Origin: Tissierellia bacterium
GTDB taxonomy: Bacteria; Bacillota; Clostridia; Tissierellales; Peptoniphilaceae
NCBI GenBank assembly: GCA_030537765.1
Contig: JAUNVH010000007.1
Span: 23,919 to 58,841, forward strand
DNA length: 34,923 nucleotides
Direction: 5' to 3'
Part shown: piece after piece, positions 8,235-16,236 of the stretch
Layout of the letters: the number at the start of each line of letters is the position of its first letter
Position numbering within the stretch: position 1 is the stretch's first letter
Made by a program: the position numbers and the translations under genes
Notes under the pieces: model-generated
What the model was told of the DNA's origin: nothing
What the model saw: the letters and a program-made list of their open reading frames with translations, nothing else
Databases searched by the model: none

Positions 8235-9707
8235 TTATTCGTGATCCATTTCTAACTCGGGAGCAGGTGCTACTCCTTTTGCTATTTCAACTTTGGAAAC
8301 TAAGAATATTGCGATAAATGCAACTATTCCGCCTGGAACTATTGCGCTTAGTCCCCATGGTGTATTTAAGCCATATATCCAAAATGCTGCAACTAATGTT
8401 CCAACAAGTATTGAGATAAAGCCTGCGTTTTTCGTTACATTCTTTGTGAATAGTCCACATATGAATGCCGCGAAAGGTCCTGCACTTCTAAGAGCAAATG
8501 CGCCCATCATTACGCTTATAATATTTGATGATGTCAATGCTACAAAAAGTCCAACAAGTCCTACTACTACCATTGCCACTCTTGAAATCCATACTTCTTT
8601 TTGGTCGTCTTTAGCGCCTTTTAGAATATATGGTCTATATATATCATTCGTAAACATTGTCGCTGTTCCTATCATATTGCCTGCCGCACTACTCATTGTT
8701 GCTGCTACTACTGCCGATAATACTAGGCCCGCTACGATAGGAGGCGCAAATGTAACTGTCGCTTCTGCTAATGCGTTTTTCTGTGCTCCGCCCAATGCAA
8801 AGCCGTCAACGAATACATATGCCATAAGCCCTATAAATGCTGGCACTATTGCATATGCTGAAGATAAAATTCCTGCAATTACGGAACCTGAAACTGCTGA
8901 TTTTCCGTCTTTTGCTGAACAGAAAGTTTGCACTATTTCTTGGCCCGTTGTAAATGTCATAAAGTACATTGCAATATATCCAATGATCGTTGGCACTCCA
9001 ACTTTAGACATTGAAGTCAAGTTTAGATTTGCTCCAGATGCATCTGTCATTTCTTTTGCTCTTGCAAACATATTGCTAAAGCCTCCAATTTTTGGATTGT
9101 TTACCATGATAAACATTGCAATTGTCATTCCAACTGTAATAAAGAATACATGCATCATATTGGCTGCTGCAACTGAACTAAATCCTCCACCCATTGTGTA
9201 AACGATTACTACTGCAGTAGTTATTATTGCTGCCGTTTTAAAATCTAGTCCCGTTAAAACATTTATTATTGATGCAGTTGCTATTATTTGAGCTCCAGTT
9301 GCCATAAATAAAGCCGTGATTGAAGTTATAGCTGTCAAAATATGAGATTGCTTTCCATATCTTTTTCCTATTATCTCTGGAACTGTATTTGTATTGGTCT
9401 TTCTGAAATATGGTGCTATAAATGATACCAGTACAAAGCCAATACCTGCTGCTATTACATACCATGCTGCCGACAAACCATATGTGAAAACATTTGTCGC
9501 AACGCCTGTGGTGCTCGCTCCACCAGTATTTGCTGCAAATAATGTGCCTGCAAGTACCAATGGTCCAAGCGATTTACTCGCCATTAAAAAGTCTTCATTA
9601 CTCTGTTCTTTCGATTCTTTTTTCTTCTTATTAGATACATAAAGCCCGATTATGACTGTGGCTACCATGTATAACAAGATAACGATCATAGTAGTTGTGT
9701 TTTCCAT
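8235..9707 (-). CDS. Sodium:solute symporter (SSS family)
   Basis: Membrane importer of 490 residues with about 13 hydrophobic segments, the usual size for SSS proteins. Visible family features are the A-A-N-T-G-G-A-S-T-T-G loop near 59-69, the Y-T-M-G-G-G-F-S stretch near 170 and the A-A-T-M-S-S-A-A-G-N segment near 325-334, which in this family includes the Ser/Thr pair of the Na2 sodium site. The C-terminus is acidic. It probably brings in the amino acid, acyl-amino acid or small peptide processed by the flanking enzymes; the substrate cannot be read from sequence. GGAGATACT precedes the ATG. It is third in the operon, separated from ygeY by about 100 bases that contain a hairpin. Confidence 0.9.
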   Translation of the reverse strand: MENTTTMIVILLYMVATVIIGLYVSNKKKKESKEQSNEDFLMASKSLGPLVLAGTLFAANTGGASTTGVATNVFTYGLSAAWYVIAAGIGFVLVSFIAPYFRKTNTNTVPEIIGKRYGKQSHILTAITSITALFMATGAQIIATASIINVLTGLDFKTAAIITTAVVIVYTMGGGFSSVAAANMMHVFFITVGMTIAMFIMVNNPKIGGFSNMFARAKEMTDASGANLNLTSMSKVGVPTIIGYIAMYFMTFTTGQEIVQTFCSAKDGKSAVSGSVIAGILSSAYAIVPAFIGLMAYVFVDGFALGGAQKNALAEATVTFAPPIVAGLVLSAVVAATMSSAAGNMIGTATMFTNDIYRPYILKGAKDDQKEVWISRVAMVVVGLVGLFVALTSSNIISVMMGAFALRSAGPFAAFICGLFTKNVTKNAGFISILVGTLVAAFWIYGLNTPWGLSAIVPGGIVAFIAIFLVSKVEIAKGVAPAPELEMDHE

Positions 9708-9742
9708 AGTATCTCCTTATCTTTTGTTAATTTATTTTTCAA

Positions 9743-9780
9743 AATTTAGGCCAAGCACAATTTAGCACTCGGCCTAAATT
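9743..9780 (-). other. Intercistronic hairpin between ygeY and the symporter gene
   Basis: A perfect 10-bp inverted repeat, AATTTAGGCC at 9743-9752 and its complement at 9771-9780, with an 18-base spacer. On the minus strand it is followed by only TTTT, then A-rich DNA. It may be a partial terminator, a processing site or an mRNA-stabilising structure that sets different expression for enzymes and transporter. Confidence 0.45.
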
Positions 9781-9809
9781 GATTAACAGCAATTATCTTG
9801 CAAATTATT

Positions 9810-10994
9810 CTATTTTAATAATGCTTTCATAATGCCATAATAGCATTCTGTAACTTTTGTAAGTTGATCAATCTCTATATATTCATCTATTGTATGAGCT
9901 AGATTTTCATAAGATGGTCCCATGCCGATAGTCTTAATATTTGCTTCTCCAGCATAGTGTGAACCATTTGTGCAGAAATTATATTGAGTAATTTCAGGAT
10001 CGAAGCCCATATCTTTTAATTCTTTATATGTGTCTTGTACGAAATCTTCGTCTTCGTCAAATAACCAGCCTGGGAAGAATCTTTCTCCAGTAATTTCATT
10101 GCCGGTATAGCACATTTCTTTTCCAACTGCATAGCTAACTTTTGCGTTTAATTCTGGATCTTCTTTCATCATGCGCTCAACTAATTCTTCAAGTGGCTTT
10201 ATTACTGATTCTAAGGTCTCACCAACTAATAATCTTCTGTCATAAGTTGCTACTGCATACTCTGGAACTACTGATGCACCTGGATATGGTGAAGATTTAA
10301 TATCTGTAAGTTCCAAAATGCCTTTGCCCAATACGGGGTGATCAGTCGGTTCAAGTTTTCTAATTTCTTCTATTATCTTTGCAATCTTATAAACTGCATT
10401 TATACCTTTTTCGGGATTTGCACTATGAGCTGGCTTTCCAAATACTTCAAGTTTAATTTCTCCTCTGCCCCTTTGACCAATCTTTAGATTGAGTTGAGAA
10501 GCTTCGCCAATAACAACATAGTCTGGATTGAAATTTTTGCTAATTTCTCTTGCAGCTACACCTTCAAAACATTCTTCGTGAACAATTCCTGCCACGTGAA
10601 TTTTTCCTGGGAAATCTTTATTAGTATCTTTTGCAAAGTTTGCAGCAGCACATGCCATTGCAGCAACTGCGCCCTTCATATCTGAAGTTCCTCTGCCGTG
10701 GATTTTATCATCATGTATTTCTGCATTAAATGGTGGATATTTCCATTTGCTCTCGTCTGAAACGGGAACTGTGTCTATATGACCATCAAATACTATTGCT
10801 TTACCTTCACGATTTCCGTTTATTGTTCCAATAATATTTCCATATCTGTCAACTGTAACATCGTCAAAGCCATTAGCTTTAAAAAACTTGTTTAAAACTT
10901 CTGCAGCTTTGTCCTCTTCGCCTGAATAAGATTTTGCTCTAACTAATTCTTGAGTCAATTCAATGACCTGATTTTTTCTCTCTTCTGTTAACAT
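9810..10994 (-). CDS. ygeY: YgeY family M20 metallopeptidase/deacylase
   Basis: Zinc-dependent hydrolase of the M20 family, 394 residues. Motifs in order: G-H-I-D-T-V (His72, Asp74), T-S-D-M-K-G (Asp105), H-E-E-C-F-E-G (Glu140/Glu141, catalytic base and metal ligand), G-E-A-S (Glu164) and a C-terminal cis-His stretch C-T-N-G-S-H-Y. The dimerisation (lid) domain lies between about 175 and 290. YgeY proteins are often annotated as linked to selenium metabolism and in E. coli the gene stands beside ygeX, the diaminopropionate ammonia-lyase, exactly as here. A likely job is cleaving an acyl or peptide bond to free the amino acid used by DpaL; this is inference. The ATG has AAGGGGAGG upstream and lies 23 bases after dpaL. 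Confidence 0.88.
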   Translation of the reverse strand: MLTEERKNQVIELTQELVRAKSYSGEEDKAAEVLNKFFKANGFDDVTVDRYGNIIGTINGNREGKAIVFDGHIDTVPVSDESKWKYPPFNAEIHDDKIHGRGTSDMKGAVAAMACAAANFAKDTNKDFPGKIHVAGIVHEECFEGVAAREISKNFNPDYVVIGEASQLNLKIGQRGRGEIKLEVFGKPAHSANPEKGINAVYKIAKIIEEIRKLEPTDHPVLGKGILELTDIKSSPYPGASVVPEYAVATYDRRLLVGETLESVIKPLEELVERMMKEDPELNAKVSYAVGKEMCYTGNEITGERFFPGWLFDEDEDFVQDTYKELKDMGFDPEITQYNFCTNGSHYAGEANIKTIGMGPSYENLAHTIDEYIEIDQLTKVTECYYGIMKALLK

Positions 10995-11017
10995 TTTGAC
11001 CTCCCCTTATATAATAT

Positions 11018-12226
11018 CTATTTAATATCTGATGGATATAATCCATCCCAAACAACATCTACAAAGTTTTTCTGATCTGTGTCGCCTTCGGTGCTAAAGA
11101 ATAGTAATACGCTGTTTTCATCAATCTTCATTTTTTCTTTATATTCTTTTAAGCTCTCAACTTTTATTGCCTTTGCAATTGCTCCAAGTGGCGCTGCTCC
11201 ACTTTCGCCTGAGATTACTTGCTGATCGCCTTTCATTGGTGCCGCAAGAATTCTCATGCCATGTGCTGCATATTCATCTGTAACGGAGATAAAGTTTTCA
11301 GCATAGTCCATTAAAACTTCGAAACCTACTGTATTTGGTTCTCCGCAAGCAAGGCCTGCCATAATAGTTTGCATCTTTCCTCCAACGCAAACTCTTTCCA
11401 TTTTGCATGCGCTTTGATATAAGCAATCTGCAACATCTGGCTCTACAATTGTAATTATTGGCTTATCGTCTGAATATACATTTGTGAAAAAGCCTGTAAC
11501 TGCAGCTGCAAGTGAACCTACCCCAGCTTGCAAGAAAATATGAGTCGGTCTTTTGCCTTCTTTTTCCATTTTTTCATAAGCTTCATAAGCCATTGTCATA
11601 TAGCCTTGCATGATCCATTTTGGTATATCTTCATATCCGTCCCATGCAGTGTCTTGCACCATGACCCAACCGTTTTTCTCAGCATTTTCGTTTGCAAGTC
11701 TAACGCAAGCATCATAGTTCATATCTTGAACTGTAACTTCTGCGCCTTCTGCTTCTATATTCTTAACTCTTTCTTCGGCGCTTCCATGAGGCATATAGAC
11801 TATACAATTTTGTTTTAAAAGATTTGCAGTCCATGCAACTCCTCTGCCGTGGTTTCCGTCAGTAGCTGTAATAAAAGTTAAATCTCCAAGTTCTTTTCTT
11901 ACTTCGTCTGAAATAATTTCTTCATATGACAGTTCCGAAATATCTTTGCCAAGTTTTTCAGCAATATATTCTCCAATTGCATATGATCCGCCAAGTACTT
12001 TAAAAGCATTTAGCCCAAAACGATAAGATTCATCTTTTAATAAAACATCTTTTACACCAAGATAATTTGCCAAGTTTTTTAAATCTACAAGAGGTGTTGG
12101 CTCATAGATTGGAAAAGACTCGTGATATTCTTTGATTTTCTTTGCAGTTTCTACATTTAGAAAATCTAGATTATATTTTTCTTTTTGTCTTTCTGTAGTT
12201 TGAACAAATTTAAAATTCTCCGACAT
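11018..12226 (-). CDS. dpaL: Diaminopropionate ammonia-lyase
   Basis: PLP enzyme that converts D- or L-2,3-diaminopropionate to pyruvate and two ammonia; family members can also attack D-serine. I start at 12226, where AAAGGGAGG precedes the ATG, giving 402 residues against about 398 in E. coli YgeX. The frame is open to 12349, but that longer start has no ribosome site and would span the sigma-54 promoter. Lys76 in N-A-F-K is the Schiff-base lysine (Lys77 in E. coli). Asp123 in A-T-D-G-N-H and Asp192 in V-Q-D-T-A-W match E. coli Asp120 and Asp189 with identical 69-residue spacing. The G-G/V-G-S-L-type phosphate loop (A-G-V-G-S) is present near residue 225. First gene of the operon with ygeY, a symporter and a D-aminoacylase. 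Confidence 0.93.
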   Translation of the reverse strand: MSENFKFVQTTERQKEKYNLDFLNVETAKKIKEYHESFPIYEPTPLVDLKNLANYLGVKDVLLKDESYRFGLNAFKVLGGSYAIGEYIAEKLGKDISELSYEEIISDEVRKELGDLTFITATDGNHGRGVAWTANLLKQNCIVYMPHGSAEERVKNIEAEGAEVTVQDMNYDACVRLANENAEKNGWVMVQDTAWDGYEDIPKWIMQGYMTMAYEAYEKMEKEGKRPTHIFLQAGVGSLAAAVTGFFTNVYSDDKPIITIVEPDVADCLYQSACKMERVCVGGKMQTIMAGLACGEPNTVGFEVLMDYAENFISVTDEYAAHGMRILAAPMKGDQQVISGESGAAPLGAIAKAIKVESLKEYKEKMKIDENSVLLFFSTEGDTDQKNFVDVVWDGLYPSDIK

Positions 12227-12282
12227 TTTTCCTCCCTTTGCATTTATGCATAATATATTATTTTTTGTTTCGCTTATATATA

Positions 12283-12298
12283 TGCAAATAGTGTGCCA
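12283..12298 (-). promoter_or_regulatory. Sigma-54 (-24/-12) promoter of the dpaL operon
   Basis: The minus strand reads TGGCACACTATTTGCA. GG (-24) and GC (-12) are separated by exactly 10 bases, and TGGCAC plus TTGC match the RpoN consensus. The predicted transcript start near 12272 gives a leader of about 46 bases before the dpaL ATG. A sigma-54 activator gene lies directly upstream, with three palindromes between. Confidence 0.88.
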
Positions 12299-12416
12299 AG
12301 TTTTTAAAACCGATGTGGAAATGTTTTCATATTGGCATAGAATAGCCAAAAAAAATTTTTATGAAAACGATATTGATAACTAAATAACTATCTTACAGCC
12401 GTTTTAAGACAAAAAA

Positions 12417-12433
12417 ATTATCATTATGATAAT
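12417..12433. promoter_or_regulatory. Palindromic upstream activating site 1
   Basis: ATTATCA-N3-TGATAAT, perfect 7-bp arms around TTA. Its centre is about 150 bases upstream of the predicted sigma-54 start, within normal enhancer range. It is the nearest of three copies with identical arms. Confidence 0.75.
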
Positions 12434-12436
12434 TCT

Positions 12437-12453
12437 ATTATCAAAATGATAAT
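12437..12453. promoter_or_regulatory. Palindromic upstream activating site 2
   Basis: The same ATTATCA-N3-TGATAAT palindrome with spacer AAA. It begins exactly 20 bases (about two helical turns) after site 1, so dimers on the two sites would lie on the same DNA face, as expected for a cooperating enhancer-binding protein. Confidence 0.75.
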
Positions 12454-12505
12454 TCTAATTTCTTTTGAATATTTAGCAATCTATATCGGTTTATATTAAA
12501 ATCTA

Positions 12506-12522
12506 ATTATCAAAATGATAAT
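12506..12522. promoter_or_regulatory. Palindromic upstream activating site 3
   Basis: Third copy, ATTATCA-N3-TGATAAT with spacer AAA, identical to site 2 and followed by the same ATTC. It lies 20 bases beyond the end of the activator gene and about 240 bases upstream of the predicted dpaL operon start. Confidence 0.72.
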
Positions 12523-12542
12523 TCGCTTTTCTGATTTAATAA

Positions 12543-14279
12543 TCAATTATATTTTTCTAATTTCCTGTATAGAGTTGCTATGCCTATGCCAAGTTTTTTG
12601 GCTATGACATTTTTTGCTTCTGTTGAATGGCCATATATATCGAGTGCTTTCTTGATCTCCCTTTGTTCAAGTTCATCTATTCTCATTATATCTCTCATCT
12701 GATTTTCTTCTTCATCATATAATATATTTTCTGGTATAGTTTTTAAATCTAATACTCCGTCTGATTCCATCATATTTATCATAAATTCAATGGTGTTTTC
12801 TAGTTCTCTGACATTGCCAGGCCAATTATATTTTTGAAGTGCCTTTATTGCTTCATCGTCTATATATCTATAAGTTTTGGAACTAAGTTTTGAATATCTA
12901 TCTATTAAAAGCTCAATTATCGGCAAAATATCTTCTCTTCTCTCACGCAGTGGAGAAATATTTATCGGTATTACATTAAGTCTATAATAGAGATCTTCTC
13001 TAAATTTCTTTTCTTCGATCATCTTTTCTAAATTTTTGTTTGTGGCAGCTATTACTCTTATGTCTAAATCGATTAGATGGTTCGAGCCGATTCTAGTAAT
13101 TTTTCTATCTTGCAAAACTCGGAGTAGCTTTACTTGAAGATATAATGGCATATCGCCAATTTCATCTAAAAATATGATGCCATTATTTGCCAACTCAAAT
13201 TTTCCAATTCTGCCTTTTGAATCTGCACCTGTAAACGCACCCTTTACGTATCCAAAGAGTTCACTTTCTAATAGGGGCTCTGGAATTGCACCGCAGTTTA
13301 CGGCTACAAATGGTTTATCTGCCCTGTTTGATGATTTCCAAATTGCAGTTGCGACCATTTCTTTTCCTGTGCCAGATTCTCCAGTTATCAATACTGTGGA
13401 ATTGGTCTTTGAAATTTTTAATATTTCTTCTTTCAAGCGCATAGTCTTTTCGCTCGTGCCTATTATTTGGTCGATTGCCAATGGATTTACTACTGTGATA
13501 TTCTTATTTAGCTGATTTCTCAAGCTCACTAAATCTGAGAATATCAAAACTTTTTTGTATCTAGTGTTTTTTCGATTAAGATCTACTAAATCGCCTATAA
13601 GTGTATAATTTCTATTGGCAATTTTCACATGATATTCTTTTAAATCGTCTATGACATCACCTGTAAATTCAATTGCAATTTTTGAACCTAATATGGATTC
13701 TTTAAGTCTTAGCTGTTCTTTTGCACTCTTATTTATACTGATTAAGGTATTTTTATCATCTACTATCAAAACTCCCTGTTCTAGATGTTTCGTAACATCT
13801 TCTAAGGCGCTTACAGTTTCTTTTATCTCTTTTGTTTCCATATATTCAAAGGCTTTTGCACTTATAAATTCTGCTATTTGAGATAGAAGTTCCAAATAGT
13901 CATCTAGATTATCGAGTATCAATTCTCTATGTTCAATATCGCTTGACATCATGCCTATTACTCCGATTGTCTTTCCGCGAAGATTTATCGGAGTTGAGAT
14001 TTCAAAAGTTTCGACACAGTCTTCTTTATTTGGACAGGCTTCACAAATTTTTTCTTTGCCAGGATTTTTTACAATTGAAGTTTCGCCAGTCTTTAATACA
14101 TTTGTATAGACGAAACTCTCTAATGACATATCTTTATTGATCTTATCTTTAAAAATGCCCGTGCCTGCCACTCTATAATAATTTTCGTCCATCACTTCGA
14201 CATCGACTTTAGAAATTTTAGAAATAATATTGGCATATTTAATAACAGAATCTTGAATTTTGAAAAGTACGCTATCCAT
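12543..14279 (-). CDS. Sigma-54-dependent transcriptional activator (GAF/PAS-AAA+-HTH)
   Basis: Enhancer-binding protein of 578 residues that should activate the dpaL operon just downstream. Residues 1-145 form a GAF-like sensor with Cys79, Cys82 and Cys88 followed by a P-I-N-L-R-G-K-T-I-G-V-I-G core. A PAS-like domain covers about 155-255. The AAA+ core has Walker A GESGTGKE (300-307), the sigma-54 contacting GAFTGA (347-352), Walker B GIIFLDE (367-373) and arginine-finger region F-R-E-D-L-Y-Y-R-L. A Fis-type helix-turn-helix ends the protein (about 550-575). The intact GAFTGA implies real sigma-54 activation. There is no receiver domain, so the signal is probably a small ligand or redox state rather than phosphorylation. 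E. coli ygeV, also a sigma-54 activator gene, stands near ygeWXY, a comparable arrangement. GGGGAGGACATT precedes the ATG. Confidence 0.92.
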   Translation of the reverse strand: MDSVLFKIQDSVIKYANIISKISKVDVEVMDENYYRVAGTGIFKDKINKDMSLESFVYTNVLKTGETSIVKNPGKEKICEACPNKEDCVETFEISTPINLRGKTIGVIGMMSSDIEHRELILDNLDDYLELLSQIAEFISAKAFEYMETKEIKETVSALEDVTKHLEQGVLIVDDKNTLISINKSAKEQLRLKESILGSKIAIEFTGDVIDDLKEYHVKIANRNYTLIGDLVDLNRKNTRYKKVLIFSDLVSLRNQLNKNITVVNPLAIDQIIGTSEKTMRLKEEILKISKTNSTVLITGESGTGKEMVATAIWKSSNRADKPFVAVNCGAIPEPLLESELFGYVKGAFTGADSKGRIGKFELANNGIIFLDEIGDMPLYLQVKLLRVLQDRKITRIGSNHLIDLDIRVIAATNKNLEKMIEEKKFREDLYYRLNVIPINISPLRERREDILPIIELLIDRYSKLSSKTYRYIDDEAIKALQKYNWPGNVRELENTIEFMINMMESDGVLDLKTIPENILYDEEENQMRDIMRIDELEQREIKKALDIYGHSTEAKNVIAKKLGIGIATLYRKLEKYN

Positions 14280-14445
14280 AATGTCCTCCCCATTAGATTA
14301 TAACGCAGATTAGAGATTTATTAAACCTTAAAAAGCTATTCTCAATATCTATTATATAATTCGTAAAGAATTATTTACTCTTTTGTAAATAAAAAGATTA
14401 GAAAATACTGTATATTTAATATAGACGAAAAAGAGAGTTGTTAAT

Positions 14446-15324
14446 ATGAAAAAATTTATTACATTTATCGCATTAGCTTTAACAATTTTAACTGCCTGTG
14501 CAGATAAAAATCTTTCAGATGAGCCAAAGAAAGTTTTGAAAGAGCCAAAAATTTACGAATATGAAGCCAAAGATTTTAAATTTGACTGCGATTTTTCAAA
14601 AATAGATGTCAAATCAGTCTCTCGCTTTTCAGACGAGGATTTGGAAATTGAATTTAAAGAAATTAGAAATATTGAAAATAGCTTTGTGGTCAATTTGAAA
14701 ATTAAAAATATTTCTGATGAGGAAATTTATTTAATCGCAGACGATTGCGCTATCGATGGCTATTTAAATCACGTGAATTACGAAAAGCGACTTAAACCTC
14801 AAGAGTCTGACAATGCAAGATTTATATTTTATGATTTAGATCTCAATAAACATATGATTGAAGATGTAAGTGAAATTATGATAAGTATTGCTAAAGTAAA
14901 AGATGATAATTTTAGTCAATTTATTAAGACTGATAAGCTCTTTATAAATCTGGATAATGAGGCAAAGAGTGAATTGAATTATCGAGATTTCGATTTAATC
15001 TATGATGAAAATGATATTAAAATCTATAATATGGGTTTCAATTTAGAAAATAAGCATGCACCTGGCTACGATTATATGCTATTTATAGAAAATAATTCAG
15101 ATGAAGCTATTTTTATAAGCGAAAAAGATTTGGGCAAAGTTGAAGATTCTAGCGAGCCTTTCTATTTTGACTTCTATTTTCCGCCAATGACAAAACAGAT
15201 TTCACATATTTATTTTCACAGCTATGACGGCGATAAAGCTATTTCTAGTTTTGAAATCGATGCCTATATAAATGATTTGGACGATAATTTAATCGATATA
15301 TTGAGTTTTAAATTTGAAAAGTAA
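14446..15324 (+). CDS. Putative lipoprotein of unknown function
   Basis: I do not recognise this 292-residue protein. It begins with a lipoprotein signal ending L-T-A-C (Cys18), so it should be anchored on the outer face of the membrane. The mature part is rich in Asp, Glu, Lys, Phe and Tyr, and alternates hydrophobic and charged residues as in beta-sandwich proteins. Two similar halves may be present: both carry a strand ending near N-K-H and a K-N-I-S-D-E-E-I-Y or E-N-N-S-D-E-A-I-F type turn (about residues 87-97 and 215-225), suggesting tandem domains. The ribosome binding site is weak (AGAGAG). It is divergent from the sigma-54 activator gene and has its own terminator. Confidence 0.8.
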   Translation: MKKFITFIALALTILTACADKNLSDEPKKVLKEPKIYEYEAKDFKFDCDFSKIDVKSVSRFSDEDLEIEFKEIRNIENSFVVNLKIKNISDEEIYLIADDCAIDGYLNHVNYEKRLKPQESDNARFIFYDLDLNKHMIEDVSEIMISIAKVKDDNFSQFIKTDKLFINLDNEAKSELNYRDFDLIYDENDIKIYNMGFNLENKHAPGYDYMLFIENNSDEAIFISEKDLGKVEDSSEPFYFDFYFPPMTKQISHIYFHSYDGDKAISSFEIDAYINDLDDNLIDILSFKFEK

Positions 15325-15335
15325 TATTTATTTAT

Positions 15336-15368
15336 GCGCCGAGCTACTTCGGCGCTTTTATTTTATTT
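15336..15368 (+). terminator. Terminator after the lipoprotein gene
   Basis: A GC-rich 7-bp stem (15336-15342 with 15349-15355), a 6-base loop and a T-rich tail, starting 11 bases after the stop. Confidence 0.9.
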
Positions 15369-15429
15369 GCAATTTTCTTTAAAAGTTAATATATTGATTT
15401 TTTATACTGATAATTTTTTCAATATAGGG

Positions 15430-15435
15430 TATAAT
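15430..15435 (+). promoter_or_regulatory. Probable -10 box for the SDR gene pair
   Basis: TATAAT in the context AGGGTATAAT, 34 bases before the SDR start at 15470; no convincing -35 is seen. The same AGGGTATAAT context occurs before the SLH gene at 1231. Confidence 0.4.
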
Positions 15436-15469
15436 ACTCATTGATGATTCGATTGGAAGGAGTGTGTAT

Positions 15470-16219
15470 ATGGAACAAAAAGTTGCCATCGTAACTGGCG
15501 GCGGTAAGGGAATCGGTTTCGGGCTTGCAAAAGCGTTTGCAAATAAGAAATATAATCTAGTTATAACTGGACGAACCGAAAAAACTTTACTCGATGCTAA
15601 AGCAAAACTCGAAAAGGAATATGGCATAAAAGTCCTGGCTATTACAGGAGATGGAGGTTCTGAAGAGAATGCCAAAAATGTTGTACAAAAAGTTATAGAT
15701 GAATTTGGCAGAATCGATGTATTAGTTAATAATGCGCAGGCTTCCAAATCTGGCGTTATGCTTGTGGACCACAGTGAAGAAGATTTCGATTTAGCTATCT
15801 ACTCAGGTCTTTACGGAACTTTCTTTATGATGAAACATGCATATCCTTATTTAAAAGAGAAAAAAGGCAGTGTCATAAACTTTGCTTCAGGCGCTGGCCT
15901 TGCTGGAAGGTTGGGACAGGCATCATATGCAGCGGCCAAAGAGGGCGTACGTGGAATGTCTCGAGTTGCAGCATCGGAATGGGGACCAGATGGCATTAAT
16001 GTCAATGTAATTTGTCCATTAGCTATGACGGAATCTTTAGAAAAATGGAGAGAAGAATATCCCGAGCTTTACGAAAAAACAATTTCTGCTGTTCCTATGG
16101 GAAGATTTGCCGATCCCGAAAAGGACATTGGCGCATTGGCAGTATTTTTATCGAATGAAGGCAAATATATAACAGGCGAGACTATTTCCGTTCAAGGCGG
16201 AAGCGGTCTTAGACCATAA
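15470..16219 (+). CDS. SDR family NAD(P)-dependent oxidoreductase
   Basis: Classical short-chain dehydrogenase of 249 residues. The frame is open from a GTG at 15464, but GGAAGGAG fits the ATG at 15470 (seven bases), so I start there. The Rossmann motif T-G-G-G-K-G-I-G is at 9-16. The usual N-N-A-G reads N-N-A-Q at 87-90. The catalytic set Ser140, Tyr153 and Lys157 is complete with the standard 13-residue Ser-Tyr spacing. G-R-T at 34-36 suggests preference for NADP, which is uncertain. The protein ends with the common G-G-S-G-L tail. Specific substrate is not readable; related enzymes reduce 2,4-dienoyl-CoA, 3-oxoacyl groups or hydroxysteroids. The next gene, 17 bases on, is another SDR, probably cotranscribed. 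Confidence 0.88.
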   Translation: MEQKVAIVTGGGKGIGFGLAKAFANKKYNLVITGRTEKTLLDAKAKLEKEYGIKVLAITGDGGSEENAKNVVQKVIDEFGRIDVLVNNAQASKSGVMLVDHSEEDFDLAIYSGLYGTFFMMKHAYPYLKEKKGSVINFASGAGLAGRLGQASYAAAKEGVRGMSRVAASEWGPDGINVNVICPLAMTESLEKWREEYPELYEKTISAVPMGRFADPEKDIGALAVFLSNEGKYITGETISVQGGSGLRP

Positions 16220-16236
16220 AAAATTGGAGGTATAAA

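Noticed and set aside
8293..9201. A 302-codon plus-strand open frame
   Set aside because: It lies wholly antisense to the sodium symporter, has no ribosome binding site, and its Ala/Pro/Thr-rich product is a mirror of the hydrophobic codons of that gene.
12332..12349. A second sigma-54-like element around the TTGGC/GCCAA inverted repeat
   Set aside because: GG and GC are separated by nine bases on both strands, not the required ten, and it lies farther from dpaL than the well-matched element.
12417..12522. The three palindromes as Fur boxes or a CRISPR-like array
   Set aside because: The half-sites are in the opposite orientation and spacing to the Fur 7-1-7 box, and the copies are too short and unevenly spaced for a CRISPR. 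Activator binding sites fit the context better, though a Fur-type reading of the junction between copies 1 and 2 is not fully excluded.
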